This document shows positions 1-6,769 of a stretch of DNA of 9,919 nucleotides, in pieces (the first letter of the stretch is position 1; each line of letters starts with the position of its first letter). The position numbers and the translations under genes were made by a program. A model generated the notes under the pieces. It saw only the letters and a program-made list of their open reading frames with translations. It was not told where the DNA came from and made no database searches. Source of the DNA: an uncultured bacterium (lineage in GTDB: Bacteria > Bacillota > Clostridia > Oscillospirales > Oscillospiraceae); contig CASECK010000077.1 of NCBI GenBank assembly GCA_949286295.1, positions 1 to 9,919 on the forward strand, given 5' to 3'.

Positions 1-1221
1 GGCGTAGGCCTTCTCCTGGGCCACCTTGGCCTCGGCGGCGCCGGCGGCGCCCAAGTCGGCCTGACCCCGCAGCCGCTCCAGCTCCTGGGCCAGGCTGCCC
101 GCCGAGCGGGCGTTCTCCTCCGCCTGGGCGCTCTTGGCGGCCAGGGCGGCCCGCCCCTGCTCCAGCCGCCCCTCAATCTCCTCCAGCCGCGCCCGGCGCT
201 GGGCAATCTGGGCCGACAGAGAGCCCTCCCGGCCCTCCTGCTGCTCCAAATCGGCCCGGATGCGCTGGGCGGACTCCAGATTGTGCTGGATGTTGCTCTT
301 CAGTACGGCGATGGCGGCCTCCAGCTCATTGGCCTGGGCCTGGGTGCCCTGAAGCTCCAGGCGCAGCCGGTCGGCCTCCACGTCCCGGGCGCGCATCTGC
401 TCCGAGCAGCGCTCGGCGGCGGCATAGGCCTTCTCCTGGGCCACCCGGACCTCCTCCCGCCGGTCCGCCGCCTGCTGATAGTCGGCCTCCAGCTTGATGG
501 TGTTGGCCCGGATGCGCTCCAGGGTGTCCAGCCACACGGAAATCTCCAGCCCCCGCAGCTCGTCCCGGAGGACCAGGAACTTCTTCGCCTTCCCGCTCTG
601 CTCCCGCAGCGGCTCCACCTGCAGCTCCAGCTCGGCGATTTTGTCGTTGACCCGCACCAGATTCTCGTCCGTGTGCTCCAGCTTCCGCTCGGCCTCCTCC
701 TTCCGGTGGCGGTAGCGGGAGATGCCGGCCGCCTCCTCAAAGACCTCCCGGCGGTCGGCAGACTTGACGGACAGAATCTCGTCAATCTTGCCCTGGCCGA
801 TGATGGAGTACCCCTCCCGGCCCAGACCGGTGTCCATAAACAGCTCGTTGACGTCCTTCAGGCGCACCGAGCGGCGGTTGATGTAGTACTCGCTCTCGCC
901 GGAGCGGTAGTACCGCCGGGTGACCATCACCTCGGACTCCTCCATGTCAAACAGGTGGGAGGTGTTGTCCAGCACCAGGGACACCTCGGCGTAGCCCGTC
1001 TGCCTGCGCTTGGCGGTGCCGCCGAAGATGACGTCCTCCATCTTTCCCCCCCGCAGGGCCCGGGTGGACTGCTCCCCCATCACCCAGCGGATGGCGTCGG
1101 AGATGTTGGACTTGCCCGAGCCGTTGGGCCCCACAATGGCGGTGATGTCCTCCCCAAAGGTGAGGACGGTCTTATCGGGAAAGGACTTAAAGCCCTGAAT
1201 CTCCAATGCCTTTAAGTACAA
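1..1221 (-). CDS. smc: Chromosome segregation protein Smc, N-terminal part (3' end beyond the window)
   Basis: ATPase subunit of the Smc-ScpAB condensin, which organises and segregates the chromosome. Only the first 407 residues are present and the frame is open to the left edge. The start reads MYLKALEIQGFKSFPDKT, the family's typical opening. Walker A is GPNGSGKS at residues 31-38, followed by the conserved WVMGEQS and a Q-loop-region GQGKIDEIL. After about residue 165 the protein becomes a Glu/Arg/Ala/Gln-rich coiled coil, the first half of the long antiparallel arm. The hinge, second arm and ABC signature/Walker B lie outside the window. The chosen start is TTG at 1221, with GAGGTG six bases upstream. 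An in-frame GTG at 1230 would add three residues (MAH) but has a weaker ribosome site. Several long open frames on the opposite strand are shadows. Identity is very secure; the start is less so. Confidence 0.96.
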   Translation of the reverse strand, partial: MYLKALEIQGFKSFPDKTVLTFGEDITAIVGPNGSGKSNISDAIRWVMGEQSTRALRGGKMEDVIFGGTAKRRQTGYAEVSLVLDNTSHLFDMEESEVMVTRRYYRSGESEYYINRRSVRLKDVNELFMDTGLGREGYSIIGQGKIDEILSVKSADRREVFEEAAGISRYRHRKEEAERKLEHTDENLVRVNDKIAELELQVEPLREQSGKAKKFLVLRDELRGLEISVWLDTLERIRANTIKLEADYQQAADRREEVRVAQEKAYAAAERCSEQMRARDVEADRLRLELQGTQAQANELEAAIAVLKSNIQHNLESAQRIRADLEQQEGREGSLSAQIAQRRARLEEIEGRLEQGRAALAAKSAQAEENARSAGSLAQELERLRGQADLGAAGAAEAKVAQEKAYA

Positions 1222-1294
1222 ATGAGCCACCTCGCATCTTCCGGCCGGGAGAGGCCTCCCGCCGCCCCCTCCGGGGCATAACAATAGATATTAT

Positions 1295-1323
1295 ATTATA
1301 GCAAAACCGCCGCGCAAATGCAA
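1295..1323 (-). promoter_or_regulatory. Promoter for smc
   Basis: On the minus strand there is a -35 TTGCAT (1323-1318), a 17-base spacer and a consensus -10 TATAAT (1300-1295). A TGC directly before the -10 adds an extended element. Predicted start is near 1288, giving a leader of about 65 nt to the TTG start. This suggests smc has its own promoter rather than depending only on an upstream gene. Confidence 0.8.
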
Positions 1324-1401
1324 TCACCCCTTTCCTCCCCGCCTCCGGCCGGAAATTTTATGGAATCTTAATTTTTCCTTCAGCGGACTTTAGGATTTCT
1401 C

Positions 1402-1410
1402 TGGTATAGT
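1402..1410 (+). promoter_or_regulatory. Possible extended -10 promoter for the NlpC/P60-like gene
   Basis: TGGTATAGT (1402-1410) fits an extended -10 (TGn followed by TATAGT) and lies about 30 bases before the start codon of the downstream gene. No good -35 hexamer is visible at the right distance, so the call rests on the extended element alone. Confidence 0.4.
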
Positions 1411-1442
1411 TATGCCATCCCATCAAGGAAGGGGGATTCCCC

Positions 1443-1979
1443 ATGAAGGACGGCTATACCATCCATATCCTGCTGACCCGGTCCGGGACCTGGTTCTCCC
1501 GGCTGATTCACCTGGCCACCCAGGATGACTATACCCACGCCTCCATCGGCCTGGACGGCCCGGCCGGTCCCTTTTACAGCTTCGCCCGGAAGCACCGGCA
1601 TTTCGCCCTGCCCGCCGGTCTGGTGGAGGAGCAGGTCACCCCGGAGCGCCGGACCGTCCCCTGCTGCCTGTACGAGCTGACCGTCAGCAGGGAGGCCTAT
1701 CTGCGCCTGCGCCGCCGGCTGGATGCCATGTACGCCCGGCGGGAGGAGTACCGCTACAACATCCTGGGCACCCTGGCCTGCTACTTCAACCTCCCCCTCC
1801 GGCGCCGCCGCCACTTCTTCTGCTCCCAGTTCGTGGCCGGCCTGCTGGAGGAATGCGGCGCGGCGGAGCTGCCCAAGCCCCCCACCCTGCTGCGCCCCGC
1901 CGACCTCTGCCACCTCAAAGAGCTGCGGGCCGTCCACCACGGCCCTCTGGAGGAGCTGCTGGCCTACGCCGCGGCGTGA
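1443..1979 (+). CDS. Permuted NlpC/P60-type (YiiX-like) cysteine hydrolase, putative
   Basis: A 178-residue cytoplasmic-looking protein with no signal peptide or membrane segment. Near the N-terminus is DDYTHASIGLD with His32; near the C-terminus is HFFCSQFVAGLLEECG with Cys127. A histidine motif preceding the cysteine motif is the hallmark of circularly permuted NlpC/P60 papain-fold proteins (YaeF/YiiX group), which include amidases or peptidases of cell-wall or lipid-linked substrates. The segment YNILGTLACYFNLPL before the Cys also fits that fold. The substrate cannot be told from sequence. The ATG is preceded by GGAAGGGGG at about seven bases. The gene is divergent from smc and precedes the tRNA gene. 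No strong terminator follows it, so read-through into the tRNA is possible. Family assignment rests on motif order, not on a search. Confidence 0.7.
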   Translation: MKDGYTIHILLTRSGTWFSRLIHLATQDDYTHASIGLDGPAGPFYSFARKHRHFALPAGLVEEQVTPERRTVPCCLYELTVSREAYLRLRRRLDAMYARREEYRYNILGTLACYFNLPLRRRRHFFCSQFVAGLLEECGAAELPKPPTLLRPADLCHLKELRAVHHGPLEELLAYAAA

Positions 1980-2016
1980 CGGTCCCCTCCCCTGGAAAAT
2001 TTTTTGCGGCGCAGGC

Positions 2017-2045
2017 TTGACTTTGCCCTCCCCCCTTGCTATAAT
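2017..2045 (+). promoter_or_regulatory. Promoter for tRNA-Gly
   Basis: -35 TTGACT (2017-2022), 17-base spacer, -10 TATAAT (2040-2045) with a TGC extension just before it. The tRNA begins 14 bases after the -10, leaving a 5' leader of only a few bases. Confidence 0.85.
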
Positions 2046-2058
2046 ACTGCTTGCCGCT

Positions 2059-2134
2059 GCGAGTGTAGCTCATCTGGTAGAGCGCCACCTTGCCAAGGTG
2101 GAGGTAGCGAGTTCGAGCCTCGTCACTCGCTCCA
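2059..2134 (+). tRNA. tRNA-Gly (anticodon GCC), with encoded CCA
   Basis: A full cloverleaf can be drawn. The acceptor pairs GCGAGTG (2059-2065) with CACTCGC (2124-2130). The D arm is GCTC/GAGC with GG in the loop. The anticodon stem is CCACC/GGTGG around loop TTGCCAA, with anticodon GCC at 2092-2094. The T arm has loop TTCGAGC. The discriminator is T at 2131, normal for bacterial glycine tRNAs, and CCA (2132-2134) is encoded. Anticodon GCC reads GGC and GGU, heavily used glycine codons in a GC-rich genome. It stands alone between its own promoter and terminator. Confidence 0.97.
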
Positions 2135-2136
2135 AA

Positions 2137-2174
2137 AAGAAAGACATGACCTGCGGTCATGTCTTTCTTCTTTT
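2137..2174 (+). terminator. Intrinsic terminator of the tRNA-Gly unit
   Basis: A perfect 15-bp stem, 2137-2151 with 2155-2169, closes on a TGC loop and is followed by CTTTT. It starts three bases after the tRNA CCA end, so it likely ends the tRNA transcript and isolates the peptidase gene downstream. Confidence 0.85.
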
Positions 2175-2192
2175 ATCTGGCCGCCGCGGGCG

Positions 2193-2329
2193 GTCCGTCC
2201 CCTCCTCTCCACGGACGGCCGGCTGCCTGCACCGGGCGGACATCCATGGGATGTCCGCCCCTTTTCCCACCTCCGGGGAGACGGCTCTGAGTCCAGAGCA
2301 CCTTCGGGCGCCCTCCGGCGCGCCCGGTG
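2193..2329 (+). other. Cluster of four hairpins upstream of the peptidase gene (function unknown)
   Basis: Four inverted repeats lie in the 180-base gap between the tRNA terminator and the peptidase start. They are GTCCGT/ACGGAC (2193-2198 with 2211-2216); a perfect 12-bp stem with ATG loop (2234-2245 with 2249-2260) followed by CTTTT; GCTCTG/CAGAGC with an AGTC loop (2284-2289 with 2294-2299); and a bulged GGGCGCC/GGCGCgCCC stem with outer ACC/GGT pairs (about 2299-2329). No convincing sigma-A promoter is seen here. They may be a structured leader, a weak second terminator (2234-2264), or just GC-rich self-complementarity. I recognise no known riboswitch. Confidence 0.4.
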
Positions 2330-2355
2330 TTGAATTTGGAAAGGAGCATGAGCCT

Positions 2356-3435
2356 ATGTATCAAGCCCGCATTGAAACGGTCCTGGCCTCCATGAGGGAG
2401 ATGGGACTGGAGCAGATGCTGATCTCCGACCCGGACAGCATCTGGTACCTCACCGGCTACGACGTCTCCCCCTTCGAGCGGCTGCTGGTGCTCTGCCTGC
2501 GCCAGGACGGCCGGCACACCCTGTTTCTCAACCGCCTCTTCCCCCCTCCCGGGGAGGGCGTCCCCTGCCGTCAGGTCTGGTTCTCTGACAGCGACGACTA
2601 CCTGTCCATCCTGGCCTCCCAGGTGGACGCCGGCCGGGATATGGGCATCGACAAGGACTGGCCCGCCCGGTTCCTGCTGCCCCTGATGGAGCGCAACCCC
2701 GGCTGCCGCTATGTGCTGGCCTCCTCCTGCGTGGACGGCGCCCGGGCCTGCAAGGACCCGGTCGAGCAGCAGCTCATGCGCGTGTCCTCCCAAATCAACG
2801 ACACCGTGATGGAGCGGGCCGCCGCCTTCCTCCGGGCGGGAATCACCGAGCGGGAGGTCTCCGAGTACATCGTCAGCCAGTATGCCGCCGAGGGCTGCGA
2901 CCAGGTCTCCTTCCACCCCATGACCGCCTTCGGCCCCAACGCCGCCGACCCCCACCACGAGGCGGACGGCACCGTGCTCCAGGAGGGCGACTGCGTGGTC
3001 ATCGACATGGGCTGCCGGAAGGACCGCTACTGCTCCGACATGACCCGCACCTTCTTCTTCCGCTCCGCCGACCCCAAGTACACCGCCATCCACGACCTGG
3101 TCCGGGAGGCCAACGAGCTGGCCGAGTCCATGGTCCGCCCCGGCGTACCTCTGAAGGAGCTGGACCGGGCCGCCCGGGACCACATCGCCGCGGCGGGATA
3201 CGGGGACTACTTCACCCACCGGCTGGGCCACTTCATCGGCCAGACCGAGCACGAGCAGGGGGACGTGAGCAGCGTCTCCCCCATCATCGCCAAGCCCGGC
3301 ATGATTTTCTCCATCGAGCCGGGCGTCTACCTCCCCGGGCAGTTCGGCGTCCGGGTGGAGGACCTGGTGCTGGTCACCGAGACCGGCTGCGAGGTCCTCA
3401 ACCACGTGGACAAGCGCTGGCGAATCCTGGGGTGA
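2356..3435 (+). CDS. M24-family Xaa-Pro aminopeptidase/dipeptidase
   Basis: A 359-residue dinuclear-metal peptidase that removes or splits N-terminal residues next to proline, releasing amino acids from peptides in the cytoplasm. Residues 1 to about 125 form the creatinase-type N-terminal domain (MLISDPDSIWYLTGYD near the start). The rest is the pita-bread M24 domain. All five expected metal ligands are present: Asp217 (VVIDMG), Asp228 (CSDMTRT), His292 (LGHFIG), Glu321 (SIEPG) and Glu335 (VRVEDL). His299 in the TEHE motif matches the family's second catalytic histidine. Length is typical of PepQ/YpdF-type enzymes; PepP versus PepQ type cannot be settled by eye. The ATG at 2356 follows AAAGGAG at nine bases. 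The frame is open further upstream, through the tRNA gene, but that extension is chance. No own promoter is obvious and no strong terminator follows. Confidence 0.92.
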   Translation: MYQARIETVLASMREMGLEQMLISDPDSIWYLTGYDVSPFERLLVLCLRQDGRHTLFLNRLFPPPGEGVPCRQVWFSDSDDYLSILASQVDAGRDMGIDKDWPARFLLPLMERNPGCRYVLASSCVDGARACKDPVEQQLMRVSSQINDTVMERAAAFLRAGITEREVSEYIVSQYAAEGCDQVSFHPMTAFGPNAADPHHEADGTVLQEGDCVVIDMGCRKDRYCSDMTRTFFFRSADPKYTAIHDLVREANELAESMVRPGVPLKELDRAARDHIAAAGYGDYFTHRLGHFIGQTEHEQGDVSSVSPIIAKPGMIFSIEPGVYLPGQFGVRVEDLVLVTETGCEVLNHVDKRWRILG

Positions 3436-3468
3436 CCCCGCCATTTTGCGAAATTTTGTTCCTTTTTC

Positions 3469-3497
3469 TTGACATTTTCTCCCACCGGGACTATGAT
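3469..3497 (+). promoter_or_regulatory. Promoter for the four-helix membrane protein
   Basis: -35 TTGACA (3469-3474, perfect), 17-base spacer, -10 TATGAT (3492-3497). The ribosome site AAAGGAGG follows about ten bases later, giving a very short leader. It starts a separate transcript after the peptidase gene. Confidence 0.85.
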
Positions 3498-3523
3498 ATA
3501 GCCCGTGAAAGGAGGAGATATCC

Positions 3524-3904
3524 GTGCATGGAAGCAAAACTCTGCGCCTGGGCGCGATATTAGAGGTCCTGACCGGCCTGGTCTGGATTCTGGCCGTCTG
3601 GTCCCTGCTGGGCGCCGGCGGCGGAGAGGCCGGGACCAGCGAGGAGCTGCTGACCGGCGCGCTGTTCGGTGTGTTCGGCCTGTACGCCTTCAACGGCTTC
3701 CGGGTGCTGGCCGGCCTTGTGGGCCTGGTCCTGTCCGGGAAGAAGTCCGTCCTCACCGTCGCGCTGGGCTTCATCCTGTTCCTGCTTCAGCTCATCGACT
3801 TTGTGCAGGTGCAGGGAAATATGGTCATGGTGGTCATTAACGTACTGCTTCTGATCATCCCCGGGCTGTACTTCACCGGGGCGCTGAAAAACTACAAGTC
3901 CTGA
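3524..3904 (+). CDS. Small four-helix membrane protein, unknown function
   Basis: A 126-residue protein I do not recognise. Hydrophobic segments are at about residues 10-30, 42-70, 74-95 and 98-118, with a short Gly/Glu-rich polar loop at 30-41 and a basic tail (LKNYKS). Charges are few (SGKK at 71-74, Asp92), so this looks like a compact integral membrane protein with no soluble domain or catalytic motif. The start is GTG at 3524, preceded by AAAGGAGG at eight bases; there is no in-frame ATG nearby. It has its own consensus promoter and a perfect terminator, so it is a single-gene unit. The strong promoter suggests a real expressed gene. Confidence 0.8.
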   Translation: MHGSKTLRLGAILEVLTGLVWILAVWSLLGAGGGEAGTSEELLTGALFGVFGLYAFNGFRVLAGLVGLVLSGKKSVLTVALGFILFLLQLIDFVQVQGNMVMVVINVLLLIIPGLYFTGALKNYKS

Positions 3905-3914
3905 ATTTTAGACG

Positions 3915-3952
3915 AAAACGCGGCCTGTACCCTCTGGTACAGGCCGCGTTTT
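3915..3952. terminator. Bidirectional terminator between convergent units
   Basis: A perfect 17-bp stem (3915-3931 with 3936-3952) with a CTCT loop starts with AAAA and ends with TTTT, so it has a U-tract when read from either strand. It lies ten bases after the plus-strand membrane gene and 34 bases past the end of the minus-strand ABC ATPase gene, so it can end both transcripts. Confidence 0.9.
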
Positions 3953-3986
3953 GCCGTCCGCGGTCTTCTCTCCGCCGCCCGGCGTC

Positions 3987-4778
3987 TCAGGACAGCAGGA
4001 TTCGGTCGTTGTCCAGCTCCCTGCCCGCCCCGGCCCGGAACCGGGCCAGCAGGTCTCCCACCGTCATACCGGCGCGTTCCTGGCCCTGCACGTCCAGCAC
4101 GATGCGACCCTCGTCCATCATCAGGGTCCGGTTTCCCAGCTCCAGGGCCTGGCGCATATTGTGGGTCACCATCAGCGTGGTGATGTTGTGTTCCGCCACC
4201 ACCTCCCGGGTGATGCGCAGCACCTTTTCGGCGGTGCCCGGGTCCAGGGCGGCGGTGTGCTCATCCAGCAGGAGCAGCCAGGGGGGGACCATGGTGGACA
4301 TGAGCAGGGCCAGGGCCTGGCGCTGGCCGCCGGACAGCAGCCCCACCGGCTGGCGCATCCGGTCCTCCAGTCCCATATCCAGCAGGGCCAGCCGCTCCCG
4401 GAACCGCTCCCGGTCGGCCCGGCTCATGTGGGAGAACCACCCGCCGCTGCCCGCGGCCAGGGCCAGATTTTCCTCGATGGTCATGTGGGGGGCGGTGCCC
4501 CGCATAGGGTCCTGGAACAGCCGGCCGATGTGCTTGGCCCGCCTGTGCTCGGGCAGATAGGTGATGTCCCTGCCGTCCACCACCACCGCGCCGCTGTCCA
4601 CAAAGAAGCTTCCGGCCACGGCGCCCAGCAGAGTGCTCTTGCCCGCTCCGTTGGACCCCACGATGGTGACGAAGTCCCCCGCCTCCAGGGACAGGCTCAG
4701 CCCGTCCAGAGCTTTCTTCTCGTTGACCGTGCCCGGGTTGAAGGTCTTGCAAATGCCATCCAACTTCAGCATTTCCAT
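3987..4778 (-). CDS. ABC transporter ATP-binding protein, TrpZ-like (probable tryptophan uptake)
   Basis: A 263-residue cytoplasmic ATPase powering the transporter encoded with the two upstream genes. Walker A is GSNGAGKS (41-48), the Q-loop glutamine is Gln89 (RLFQDPMRGT), the signature is LSGGQ (148-152), Walker B is LLLLDE ending at Glu173 with a HTAALDP D-loop, and the H-loop is His206. The GTAPHMTIEENLALA segment is typical of the COG1101-type ATPases that pair with COG2984 binding proteins and COG4120 permeases. I chose ATG at 4778, eight bases after AAGGAGG. An ATG at 4784 overlaps the permease stop as ATGA but sits only two bases from that ribosome site. Either way the two genes are nearly fused and likely translationally coupled. 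Substrate is inferred from the Trp T-box upstream. Confidence 0.9.
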   Translation of the reverse strand: MEMLKLDGICKTFNPGTVNEKKALDGLSLSLEAGDFVTIVGSNGAGKSTLLGAVAGSFFVDSGAVVVDGRDITYLPEHRRAKHIGRLFQDPMRGTAPHMTIEENLALAAGSGGWFSHMSRADRERFRERLALLDMGLEDRMRQPVGLLSGGQRQALALLMSTMVPPWLLLLDEHTAALDPGTAEKVLRITREVVAEHNITTLMVTHNMRQALELGNRTLMMDEGRIVLDVQGQERAGMTVGDLLARFRAGAGRELDNDRILLS

Positions 4779-4780
4779 TC

Positions 4781-5689
4781 TCATCCCCTCCTTCCGGCCG
4801 GGGCCCGGCGTCTCCGGGCCTGGAGGGCGGCCCACTGCTTCAGGTTGGGGGCCGCGATGGCCAGGGCCACCACGATGGCGGTGACCAGCTTCAGGCAGTC
4901 AATGGGAATGACCGGGGTGCGCAGCACCAGGGCGTACACCAGCCGGTACAGGATGCTGCCCAGGATGACGGCGGCGGCCCCCCGGGCCATGGCTCCCCGG
5001 CCCACGATGGTCTCCCCGATAATCAGGCAGGCAAGGCCGATGACCACGATGCCGGTGCCGCTGTTGATGTCGGCGCTCTTCTGGGCCTGCCCCACCACCG
5101 CCCCGGACAGTCCGGTCAGGGCGTTGGCGATGCACAGCCCCACGGTGATGGTGAAGTTGGGGTTGATGGAGGAGGCCCGGACCATATCCGCGTTGTCCCC
5201 GGTGGCCCGGATGGACAGCCCCAGCCGGGTGCCCAAAAACAGCACCAGCAGCGCGCCGGCCAGGGCGGTGAGGGCGGCGGACAGGAGGATGCCCCCCCAC
5301 TCCCCGCCAATTCCGGTGGCCTGGAACAGGGTGAAGATGGTCTCCTCCTTCAGCAGGGACCGGTTGGCCCTCCAGCCCATGGCCATCAGGTTGACGGTGT
5401 ACAGCCCCGTGTTGGTGACAATGCCCGCCAAAATGGAGGGCACCCCCAGCTTGGTCTGGAGAAAGGCGGTGACAAACCCGGCCCCGGCCCCGGCCAGCAT
5501 GGCGGCGGGGATGGCCAGGAGGGGATGCCCGGCGGCGGTGACGGACACCGACACGGCGCAGCCCAGGATAAAGCAGCCGTCGGTGGTCAAATCGGCGATA
5601 TTCAGCACCCGGAAGCTGAGAAACAGGGCCATGGCCACCAGGGCGTACTGAAAGCCCAGCTCCAGGGCGGTCTGTGCGACAAAGAGCAT
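4781..5689 (-). CDS. ABC transporter permease, TrpY-like (probable tryptophan uptake)
   Basis: A 302-residue integral membrane protein with about nine hydrophobic segments (roughly 5-28, 36-52, 56-78, 84-104, 133-153, 179-200, 210-229, 236-255, 263-281). It belongs to the BPD_transp_2/COG4120 type; the cytoplasmic loop RATGDNADMVRASSINPN at 161-178 is the family's coupling-loop motif. It ends in a basic tail (RRRRAPAGRR). The ATG at 5689 is the first possible start after an in-frame TGA. The nearest Shine-Dalgarno (AAAGGAG) lies 12 bases away, longer than usual, so translation may be modest. A GC-rich hairpin sits between it and the binding-protein gene. It likely forms the homodimeric channel served by the neighbouring ATPase. 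Confidence 0.9.
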   Translation of the reverse strand: MLFVAQTALELGFQYALVAMALFLSFRVLNIADLTTDGCFILGCAVSVSVTAAGHPLLAIPAAMLAGAGAGFVTAFLQTKLGVPSILAGIVTNTGLYTVNLMAMGWRANRSLLKEETIFTLFQATGIGGEWGGILLSAALTALAGALLVLFLGTRLGLSIRATGDNADMVRASSINPNFTITVGLCIANALTGLSGAVVGQAQKSADINSGTGIVVIGLACLIIGETIVGRGAMARGAAAVILGSILYRLVYALVLRTPVIPIDCLKLVTAIVVALAIAAPNLKQWAALQARRRRAPAGRRG

Positions 5690-5711
5690 AGGATGCGCGC
5701 GCTCCTTTCAC

Positions 5712-5746
5712 GGGGCGGCCCGCCCGGACCCGCCGGGGGGCGCCCC
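5712..5746 (-). repeat. Intercistronic GC-rich hairpin between binding protein and permease genes
   Basis: GGGGCG (5712-5717) pairs with CGCCCC (5741-5746), with inner CCCGG/CCGGG pairing. No U-tract follows on the minus strand, so this is more likely an mRNA-stabilising or attenuating structure than a terminator. Similar hairpins after binding-protein genes are known to raise binding protein over membrane subunits; its role here is inferred. Confidence 0.5.
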
Positions 5747-5764
5747 TTGGATGGTTGCGGGGGG

Positions 5765-6769
5765 TCAGTCCTGGGTGGTGGTGACCGGGACCAGATTGGC
5801 GGCCATGCCTTCAAACACCGTGTAGTCGGCGCCCAGGGCCCCGGCGGTCTCGGTGTTGACGGTGATGGTGTCGCCGGGCAGCTGATAGAAGTCCTCCATA
5901 CCGTCCATCCCCTGGGTGAGGACCCGGTAGGCCAGCTGGGCGGTCTCAGCGCCCAGGTTGGTATAGTTCACCCCGCAGGCGGCGAAGGCGCCGTTGCGGG
6001 CAAAGGAGTCGGCCCCGGCGTAGTGGGGGATTCCGGCGGCGATGAAGTCCTCGTAGATGGCCAGCTCGGCGTTCATGATGATGTTGTCGGTGGGGGTGAA
6101 CACCGCGTCCACCCCGCTGGCGATGAGGGAGCTGGCGGCGGCGATGACCTCGTCGTTGGTGTTGGCGGTGGCCTCGGTATAGGCGATGCCCTTGCCGTCC
6201 AAATACTCCTTGGCCTGGGCGATGGGCACCTGGGAGTTGGGCTCAGACAGGGAGTAGAGCAGGCCCACGCGCTCCACGCCGGGGTTCTGGGCCAGCATCA
6301 TATCCAAAATCAGCCCGGTGTCCAGGGCGTCGCTGGTTCCGGTGACATAGTCGATGCCGGTCAGCCCGGCGGTGTCCGGATAGGAGATGGCGGCAAAAAT
6401 CACGGGGGTCCCGGTCTTCCCGGCGGAGACGGCGGCCACCTGGGCGGCGGAGGTGGCGATGGGGATGATGGCGTCCACCCCGTCGGCGATGGCCTGGTCG
6501 GCCAGCTGGCGCAGGACGCTCTGGTCCCCCTGGCCGGAGGTGACGGTACACTCGATGGCGACCCCCTCCTCCGCCTCAATCTCGCCCAGGCGGGCCGCGA
6601 TGGCGTCGGCAATCTCATTGAGGGAGGCGTGGTCCGTCTGCTTGATGACCGCCACCTTATAGCCCTCTCCGCTCTGGGCGCCGCCGCCGGAGCAGGCGGC
6701 CAGGGACAGCGCCGCCGTCAGGGCCAGGGCGGCGGCCAGGAACTTTTTCATCCGGTTGGTCTTTTTCAT
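5765..6769 (-). CDS. ABC transporter substrate-binding lipoprotein, TrpX-like (probable tryptophan binding)
   Basis: A 334-residue extracytoplasmic lipoprotein that captures the substrate and delivers it to the permease. It has a basic start (MKKTNRMKK), a hydrophobic stretch 10-22 and a lipobox LAAC with the lipidated Cys at 26, then a Gly-rich linker. The mature part begins YKVAVIKQTDHASLNEI, the usual opening of the ABC_sub_bind (COG2984) family, and includes PNSQVPIAQAKEYL and FTPTDNIIMNAELAI. The ATG at 6769 has GGAGG eight bases upstream. The frame stays open to TTG at 6958, but that lacks a ribosome site and would bury the signal peptide. It is the first gene after a UGG-specifier T-box, hence the tryptophan assignment (TrpX, as in streptococci). 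The whole protein contains no tryptophan residue. Confidence 0.92.
   Translation of the reverse strand: MKKTNRMKKFLAAALALTAALSLAACSGGGAQSGEGYKVAVIKQTDHASLNEIADAIAARLGEIEAEEGVAIECTVTSGQGDQSVLRQLADQAIADGVDAIIPIATSAAQVAAVSAGKTGTPVIFAAISYPDTAGLTGIDYVTGTSDALDTGLILDMMLAQNPGVERVGLLYSLSEPNSQVPIAQAKEYLDGKGIAYTEATANTNDEVIAAASSLIASGVDAVFTPTDNIIMNAELAIYEDFIAAGIPHYAGADSFARNGAFAACGVNYTNLGAETAQLAYRVLTQGMDGMEDFYQLPGDTITVNTETAGALGADYTVFEGMAANLVPVTTTQD

Noticed and set aside
283..1215. Long plus-strand open frame opposite smc
   Set aside because: Leu/Gly/Val/His-rich shadow of the GC-biased smc codons; the minus frame gives an unmistakable Smc sequence.
2234..2264. Definite second terminator after tRNA-Gly
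   Set aside because: The stem is perfect but only CTTTTCCC follows, so the U-tract is too short for a firm terminator call.
1723..2355. Upstream extension of the peptidase frame
   Set aside because: It would run through the NlpC-like gene, the tRNA and its terminator; the homologous N-terminus and ribosome site place the start at 2356.
2173..3774. Long minus-strand open frame opposite the peptidase and membrane genes
   Set aside because: It crosses two well-supported plus-strand genes and a consensus promoter; composition is that of an antisense shadow.
3951..5651. Plus-strand open frame of 566 codons
   Set aside because: Antisense to the ABC ATPase and permease genes; no recognisable domain.
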